This document shows positions 59,543 through 64,000 of a stretch of 64,000 bases of DNA, one piece after another. The notes beneath the pieces are model-generated. The model was not told where the DNA came from and did no database searches. It was given only the letters and a program-made list of their open reading frames with translations. The stretch spans positions 1,240,001-1,304,000 of the forward strand of contig CALOCN010000001.1 in NCBI GenBank assembly GCA_942491735.1. The letters run 5' to 3'. The position numbers were made by a program, and so were the translations under genes. Position 1 is the stretch's first letter. The number at the start of each line of letters is the position of its first letter. The DNA is from CALOCN01 sp942491735. Lineage in GTDB: Bacteria; Eisenbacteria; RBG-16-71-46; JABDJR01.

Positions 59543-60570
59543 TGGGCGAGCTCATGGCAAACGTCGAGCAGTTCCGCGCGCAGCGCGTCCTGCACCTTGA
59601 GCGTCTCGTCCAGGGGGGCCAGGACGATGCTGTTCCCCCGGATGCACACCTTGGCGAACGTTTCGCCTGCTTCCAGTCCCTTGATCGCGGCCACCCCCAT
59701 CCGGCTCCCCAGCACCCGGTCGAACGCGGTGGGACTTCCGCCGCGCTGGATGTGCCCCAGCACGGTCACCCGAACCGAGATGCCCAGTTCCCGCTTGAGG
59801 CGCTCGCCGAACGGTGCGCCCCCGCCCGACGCGTCGCCCTCGGCGACGACGATGATGAGGCTCCGCTTGCCCCGTGCGTGCGCGGCACGAATCCGGTCCA
59901 GCACCGCATCCTCCTTGCCGCTCCGTTCGGGAACCAGAACCTCCTCTGCGCCGCCGGCAATCGCCGAGGTGATGGCGATCGCCCCGGACCGTCGCCCCAT
60001 CACCTCGATGACGAAGGCGCGGTCGAGGCTGTTCGCGGTGTCGCGGATCCGGTCGATCGCCCCGATCGCCGTGTTGATGGCGGTGTCGAAGCCCAGGGTG
60101 AAGTTGGTGCCGAGGATGTCGTTGTCGATGGTTCCGGGGAGACCGATCACCGGGAACCCGTGCTCCCGATGCAGCACGACCGCCCCCTGATAGCTTCCGT
60201 TCCCGCCGATCACCACCAGGGCATCCACCCCATGATTGCGCAGGTTGTCCATGGCCTCGGCGCGACCCTCCGGGGTCTCGAAACGGGCGCAACGACTCGT
60301 GCCCAGGATGGTTCCCCCGAGTTGGATGATGTTGGAAACGTCCCGGGTGCCCAGGGGGCGAAATGCTCCGTCGACCAGTCCCTGGTATCCGTCCTGGACC
60401 CCGTCCACCCGCCAACCGCGTCCACAGGCGGAACGAACCACCGCCCGTATGGCCGCATTCATTCCGGGGGCATCGCCGCCCGAGGTGAGCACCGCGATGT
60501 GCCGCCGGGGCGCGTCCCCGTGCGACGCCGGCGGCGTGGATTCCTGATCGCCTGTGTTGCGTTCCGCCAT
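59539..60570 (-). CDS. pfkA: ATP-dependent 6-phosphofructokinase
   Basis: A 343-residue phosphofructokinase. Conserved elements: VLTSGGDAPGMNAAIRAVVR (about residues 27-46), PGTIDNDI with the catalytic base D149, MGRRSG, and GHIQRGGSP. In the ATP site the usual GGDGS reads GGNGS (N124); the glycine after it and the glycine in PGTIDND are retained, which argues for ATP rather than pyrophosphate. It phosphorylates fructose 6-phosphate. The ATG at 60570 has AAGGAA. It is the first gene of the operon leading to the PorV-like protein. Confidence 0.93.
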   Translation of the reverse strand: MAERNTGDQESTPPASHGDAPRRHIAVLTSGGDAPGMNAAIRAVVRSACGRGWRVDGVQDGYQGLVDGAFRPLGTRDVSNIIQLGGTILGTSRCARFETPEGRAEAMDNLRNHGVDALVVIGGNGSYQGAVVLHREHGFPVIGLPGTIDNDILGTNFTLGFDTAINTAIGAIDRIRDTANSLDRAFVIEVMGRRSGAIAITSAIAGGAEEVLVPERSGKEDAVLDRIRAAHARGKRSLIIVVAEGDASGGGAPFGERLKRELGISVRVTVLGHIQRGGSPTAFDRVLGSRMGVAAIKGLEAGETFAKVCIRGNSIVLAPLDETLKVQDALRAELLDVCHELAQ

Positions 60571-60576
60571 GATTCC

Positions 60577-60606
60577 TTGACCCGTTTCCAAGTGCGTCGT
60601 TAGAGT
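60577..60606 (+). promoter_or_regulatory. Promoter of the patatin gene
   Basis: TTGACC (60577-60582), 18 bp spacer, TAGAGT (60601-60606). The divergent pfkA start is 7 bases to the left, so the two genes share this region. Confidence 0.55.
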
Positions 60607-60665
60607 GTTGGCCGTCCAGGATCGAGGATCATAACCCGCTGCCGCCCTGCGGTGGTTTGAAGAAC

Positions 60666-61490
60666 ATGCCACCCACCAAACGTCCCACGGTCGGACTCGC
60701 CCTCAGCGGCGGAACCGCCAAGTCCGTCGCCCACGTCGGGGTCCTCGAAGCCCTCCTCGAAGGAGGGATCCCCATCGATTTTCTCGCGGGCACCAGCGGT
60801 GGAGCGATCGTCGGCGCGGTCTACGCCGCCGGATTCAGCGTGGATGAGCTCAAGTCCGTGGCCAATTCCCTCCGCTGGCGCGACCTGGCCCGGCTGACCC
60901 TCCCCCGCATGGGGCTCCTCAACAACTCGGGGGTGGAGAAGTTCCTCACCGACCTGCTTGGCGACAAGAGCTTCGTGGATCTCCATACCCCCCTCGCCAT
61001 CGTGGGCACCGACCTCCTCACCGGAGAGAAGCGGGTCTTTCGTGAGGGCAAGGTCGCCCTCGCCGCCATGATTTCCTCTTCCATCCCCACCGTCTTCGAA
61101 CCCATTGCCGCCGATGACACCCTCTATGTCGACGGCGGCCTGGTCGAATACATGCCGGTGGAGACGGTGCGCAGCTTTGGTCCGGACCTGGTGATCGGGG
61201 TCAATCTGGGCCATCGGGAAGGGCGCAGCTCCCGCCCCCGTTCGCTCCTCCACGTGGCGATGGCGGTGACCGGGATCGCCGCGCGACAGAACGCCCGCAC
61301 CTCGGCTCGCCGGGCCGATCTGGTCATCACCCCGCCCACCGGAACCTTCCCCTCCTTTGATCTCATGGCCTCGGCCAAGCTCATCGAGGTGGGGTACGAG
61401 GCGGCCAAGGCGCGCATTCCCGACATCCGCGCCGCCCTGGAAGCGGCCGAGCCGTCCTGGGTCCAGCGACTGAAGTTCTGGGAAGATTGA
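60666..61490 (+). CDS. Patatin-like phospholipase
   Basis: A 274-residue patatin family hydrolase. The oxyanion hole segment reads ALSGGTAKSVAHVG, the nucleophile is S44 in GTSGG, and the catalytic aspartate is in YVDGGLVE. These enzymes cleave acyl chains from phospholipids; some are bacterial esterases of the RssA group. The ATG at 60666 is chosen; a TTG three codons earlier is possible. There is no signal peptide, so it is cytoplasmic or membrane-associated. A phosphodiesterase lipoprotein gene follows 72 bp downstream. Confidence 0.9.
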   Translation: MPPTKRPTVGLALSGGTAKSVAHVGVLEALLEGGIPIDFLAGTSGGAIVGAVYAAGFSVDELKSVANSLRWRDLARLTLPRMGLLNNSGVEKFLTDLLGDKSFVDLHTPLAIVGTDLLTGEKRVFREGKVALAAMISSSIPTVFEPIAADDTLYVDGGLVEYMPVETVRSFGPDLVIGVNLGHREGRSSRPRSLLHVAMAVTGIAARQNARTSARRADLVITPPTGTFPSFDLMASAKLIEVGYEAAKARIPDIRAALEAAEPSWVQRLKFWED

Positions 61491-61562
61491 GTCCCGGCGA
61501 ATTATCCGCGCGCCGGGCCGGTACAGTAGTCTAGACCGCTCTCCCCCTCGGAAGGACCCAGC

Positions 61563-62894
61563 ATGCCCGTTTGCTCATCCGACAGGCCAGGTCAGGTGGA
61601 CGCGCCCCGCGTCGCACGCCTCGTCCTGGTCCTTGCCCTGACCCTGGTCGGCGGTGCCCTCCTCACCGGTTGCGGCTCCGAGGGCCCCGACACGCCGCCC
61701 CGGGTGCTCCTCATCGGACTGGACGGTGCCGAGTGGGACCTCCTGCGACCCATGATGGAAGCGGGGGAGATGCCCAACCTCAAGGGTCTCGTGGACAGCG
61801 GGGTCTCCGGCAACCTCCAGTCCCTCGGTCCGCCCCTGGCCAAGTCCCCTGCCATCTGGACCACCATCGCCACCGGAAAGCGTCCCCAGGACCACGGCAT
61901 CACCGGGTTCGTCAGCCGGGAGAAGGGGCCCGGAGGACAGTACCAACCCCTCACCGAGAACGCCCGCAAGGTGAACGCGATCTGGAACATCCTGTCCGCG
62001 GTGGGCAAGACGGTCGGCGTGGTGGGGTGGCTGGTCACCTGGCCCGCCGAGGAGGTGAACGGGTTCATCGTCACCGACTATCTCCAGTACTCCGCGTCTA
62101 AACGGGACGACAAGATGACCGGGCGCACCCACCCTCCCGATCTCGCCACCCGGATCGCGCCCCAGGTCACTCCGTGGGAAGAGGTGCCCTGGAGCTTCGC
62201 CCAGACCTTCCTCGACGCCCCGCTCGATACCACCCGTCTGGGCAAGTTCATGGGGCTGTTCAATCCCATCCGTACCTATGTCGCCGCCGATCAGACCTTC
62301 GCCCGGGTCGGACTCATGCTGTACGAGGAGCAGCGCCCGGACCTCATGGCGGTCTACCTGCGGGGGATGGACACCATGGGGCATCTCTACTGGAACTACA
62401 TGACCCCGGATGCGGTCCCGGCCGGAAGCCTCGACGCCGATGCCGCGCCCTACCTCGCCGGAGCGGTCCGCGCCTACTACCGCTATGTCGATTCGCTTTT
62501 GGGTCCCCTCATCGACGCCGCCGACGAGCACACCGCCATCGTGGTCGTCTCCGATCACGGTTTCCAGGGTGGGCCCGGCCGAGGCGTCGAGGTGCACAAG
62601 ATCGACGGCGTGATCATCATGTCCGGTTACGGGATCGGCAAGGGCGCCATCAGCGGGGCCAAGGTGTTCGACATCACCCCCACCCTGCTCACCCTGCTGG
62701 GACTTCCCGCGGCGCAGGACATGCCGGGGAAGGTCCTGTGGTCCGCCCTCGACGAAACGGTGGTGCCGCGCGACCGGTTCACCCAACAGATTCCCACCTA
62801 CGAGACCGGTGACCGCCAGGGGAGTTCCCCCACCGAGAGCGCGGTGGATGACGAGTTGATCGAGCGTCTCAAGGCGCTGGGGTACATCGACTGA
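61563..62894 (+). CDS. Phosphodiesterase/alkaline-phosphatase superfamily lipoprotein
   Basis: A 443-residue protein. The signal peptide carries the lipobox LLTGC (C37). The catalytic domain has the metal ligand D54 in LIGLDGAEWD, a nucleophile threonine in IWTTIATG, VYLRGMDTMGHLYWNY, and SDHGFQGGPGRGVEVHK. This fits the nucleotide pyrophosphatase/phosphodiesterase branch. It probably acts on phosphodiesters at the outer membrane. The stop overlaps the next gene as CTGA. The ribosome binding site is GGAAGGA. Confidence 0.88.
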   Translation: MPVCSSDRPGQVDAPRVARLVLVLALTLVGGALLTGCGSEGPDTPPRVLLIGLDGAEWDLLRPMMEAGEMPNLKGLVDSGVSGNLQSLGPPLAKSPAIWTTIATGKRPQDHGITGFVSREKGPGGQYQPLTENARKVNAIWNILSAVGKTVGVVGWLVTWPAEEVNGFIVTDYLQYSASKRDDKMTGRTHPPDLATRIAPQVTPWEEVPWSFAQTFLDAPLDTTRLGKFMGLFNPIRTYVAADQTFARVGLMLYEEQRPDLMAVYLRGMDTMGHLYWNYMTPDAVPAGSLDADAAPYLAGAVRAYYRYVDSLLGPLIDAADEHTAIVVVSDHGFQGGPGRGVEVHKIDGVIIMSGYGIGKGAISGAKVFDITPTLLTLLGLPAAQDMPGKVLWSALDETVVPRDRFTQQIPTYETGDRQGSSPTESAVDDELIERLKALGYID

Positions 62895-63769
62895 GCCGGC
62901 TCCTGGTCCTCCCGATCGCCCTGATCGCGCTCCTGACCCTGCAGGCCTGTTCCCATGCGAACGCCCAGTCCCCCCGCGTGGTGGAGGACGACCGTGCCGC
63001 CGCGGACGGCCAGGCCCTCTCCGACAGCGAACGGGACCGGGCGGTGACCGGCTACAACCGATGGGCCGGCGGTCTGCGCACGGTTCGTGGCGGCGGCCGG
63101 GCCCGGGTCGGTTCCGATGACGAGCGCCCGCGGGCCTTCGACTTCTCCATCGTCGTGGCCCGACCGCAGCGGGCCCGTCTCCAGGGGCGATGGAGCAGCC
63201 TCGCGTCGCTCTTCGACCTCAGCGGCGATGGCTCCGGATGGACGCTCTATCTTCCGCGGGATCGATCGGTGGTCCGCACCGAGGACACCGCCGCCTCGGC
63301 CGGTCTCCTCCTGCCGCCGGTGGAGATCGTTTCCGTCCTGCTGCCGGCCGGGATACCCCCGGTGGATCTTGTCCGGGAAGGGGCGTGGTCCCGGGAGCAG
63401 GGGTTGGCCCGCGTCGTGGTTCCGCCCGGACGTGGAGGCGCGGGGAGCAGCTTTCATCGGGTCCTGTGGATCGACCCCGAAGAGGGGATCCCCCGACGGA
63501 TCGAGATCCGGCGCTCCTCCCAACTCGAGGATCCGCTGCTCGTCGCCGAGTACGTTCGCTACGAAGGGGACGGCGCCAAGGCCTTTCCCATCGAGATCCG
63601 GATCTCCATGGCCACCGCGGGGCAATGGGCGTCATTCACCTTCAACACGGTGCGGATCAACGACGACGTCGACGACGCGCTGTTCGCGATCCGGGTTCCT
63701 CCCGGGACGCGCGAGATCGCGCCGGGAGAACTCAATCCCGATTTCCTGCCCCTGGAGGAGGATCCGTGA
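62891..63769 (+). CDS. LolB-like/DUF4292 lipoprotein from a CTG start
   Basis: A 292-residue lipoprotein. The in-frame signal peptide (LSRLLVLPIALIALLTLQAC) begins at a CTG at 62891 and has no ATG, GTG or TTG in frame back to a stop at 62849. A GTG at 62978 would remove the lipobox. CTG is therefore the likely start, overlapping the previous stop as CTGA like the ATGA and GTGA overlaps elsewhere. The mature domain (NRWAGGLRTVRGGGRARVG, FSIVVARPQRARLQGR, TFNTVRINDDVDD) fits the LolA/LolB/DUF4292 fold used to carry lipoproteins. Confidence 0.72.
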   Translation: MSRLLVLPIALIALLTLQACSHANAQSPRVVEDDRAAADGQALSDSERDRAVTGYNRWAGGLRTVRGGGRARVGSDDERPRAFDFSIVVARPQRARLQGRWSSLASLFDLSGDGSGWTLYLPRDRSVVRTEDTAASAGLLLPPVEIVSVLLPAGIPPVDLVREGAWSREQGLARVVVPPGRGGAGSSFHRVLWIDPEEGIPRRIEIRRSSQLEDPLLVAEYVRYEGDGAKAFPIEIRISMATAGQWASFTFNTVRINDDVDDALFAIRVPPGTREIAPGELNPDFLPLEEDP

Positions 63770-64000
63770 ACCGCAATCCCCGCCGCCTTTCCGTGACCCT
63801 GCTCGCGGTTCTCGTCCTGCTCGGTCCGGGCGCCGTGGCGCACCGCGCGTCGGCCGGGCAGCCGGCCGTCGAGGCGTCCTTGCCCCCGTTGCCCCCCCGG
63901 GCCCAACGTCTCGAGCGTGCCCTGCGCTCGGTCCATTCCCTGCGCGCGGAGGTGATCCAGTCCCGTCACGTCATGCTCAGCGGCGAGGAGCTGATGGCCC
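63766..64000 (+). CDS. LolA-like carrier protein, N-terminal fragment
   Basis: The gene starts at a GTG at 63766 overlapping the previous stop as GTGA and runs off the right edge after about 78 residues. A signal peptide (VTLLAVLVLLGPGAVAHRAS) is followed by a helix with AQRLERALRSVHSLRAEVIQS. That pattern is the start of LolA-type outer-membrane lipoprotein carriers. The conserved core lies outside the window, so this call is limited. Position directly after a LolB-like gene supports it. Confidence 0.6.
   Translation, partial: MNRNPRRLSVTLLAVLVLLGPGAVAHRASAGQPAVEASLPPLPPRAQRLERALRSVHSLRAEVIQSRHVMLSGEELMA

Overview
The window is very GC-rich DNA (roughly two thirds G+C by eye) from a Gram-negative bacterium with an outer membrane. 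It carries lipoprotein signal peptides, OmpA, porin-like and PorV-like barrel proteins and LolA/LolB-like proteins. At least six large secreted proteins end in an Ig-like FlgD-type sorting domain whose last residues are basic or hydrophobic. That domain, together with a PorV/PorQ-like protein, beta-propeller and Kelch proteins, and M6 and metzincin-like proteases, is typical of uncultured FCB-superphylum lineages such as Eisenbacteria, Krumholzibacteria or Latescibacteria. This placement is an inference from gene content and no marker gene was compared. There are two tRNAs (Gly-GCC and Cys-GCA), no rRNA, no CRISPR array, no insertion sequence and no clear prophage.

Layout. 1-320: start of a homocysteine S-methyltransferase on the minus strand. 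321-672: intergenic DNA with a 28-29 bp tandem repeat. 673-5711: a tight cytochrome c maturation operon, ccmA-B-C-D-E-F, of the variant type with a cysteine CcmE (CxxxY). 5639-7831: an HNH endonuclease. 8265-9413: aspartokinase, divergent from tRNA-Gly. 9991-10884: class I fructose-bisphosphate aldolase. 10964-11821: two non-coding repeat arrays, 47 bp units and then pentanucleotides. 11866-20085: an SDR enzyme, a lipoprotein, a secreted sorting-domain protein, a DUF2071/flavoprotein pair, a haem-motif porin, YceI and an outer-membrane lipoprotein. 20358-33570: a 40-codon ORF, a 15-residue-repeat surface protein, a propeller/di-haem cytochrome, a metalloprotease operon, tRNA-Cys, an NHL protein, a DUF3299 protein, a YXWGXW-type lipoprotein and an M6 protease. 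33719-42168: a DUF885 peptidase, a pentapeptide protein, a HEAT-cyclophilin fusion, an ABC exporter pair and a D-2-hydroxyacid dehydrogenase. 42249-48549: a sulfatase running tail-to-tail into an efp-nfeD-slipin-lipoprotein-OmpA operon. 48659-54381: a Kelch protein, inositol-phosphate synthase divergent from a LysR regulator, and a MoaD-MoaE fusion. 54443-60570: a minus-strand operon of pfkA and three envelope proteins. 60666-64000: patatin, a phosphodiesterase lipoprotein, a LolB-like lipoprotein and the start of a LolA-like carrier.

How the genes fit together. The CCM operon would supply haem attachment for exported c-type cytochromes, and two candidate clients lie in the window: the porin at 17344 and the di-haem propeller at 21553. 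Aldolase and phosphofructokinase point to Embden-Meyerhof glycolysis. Inositol-1-phosphate synthase suggests inositol lipids or solutes. Much of the rest is envelope and secretion. Genes are tightly packed, with many 4-base stop/start overlaps (ATGA, GTGA and one probable CTGA). Several convincing promoters share a TTGACC or TTGACT -35 with 17-18 bp spacing. Three genes have a -10-like hexamer 7-9 bases before the start codon and no Shine-Dalgarno sequence, suggesting leaderless transcripts.
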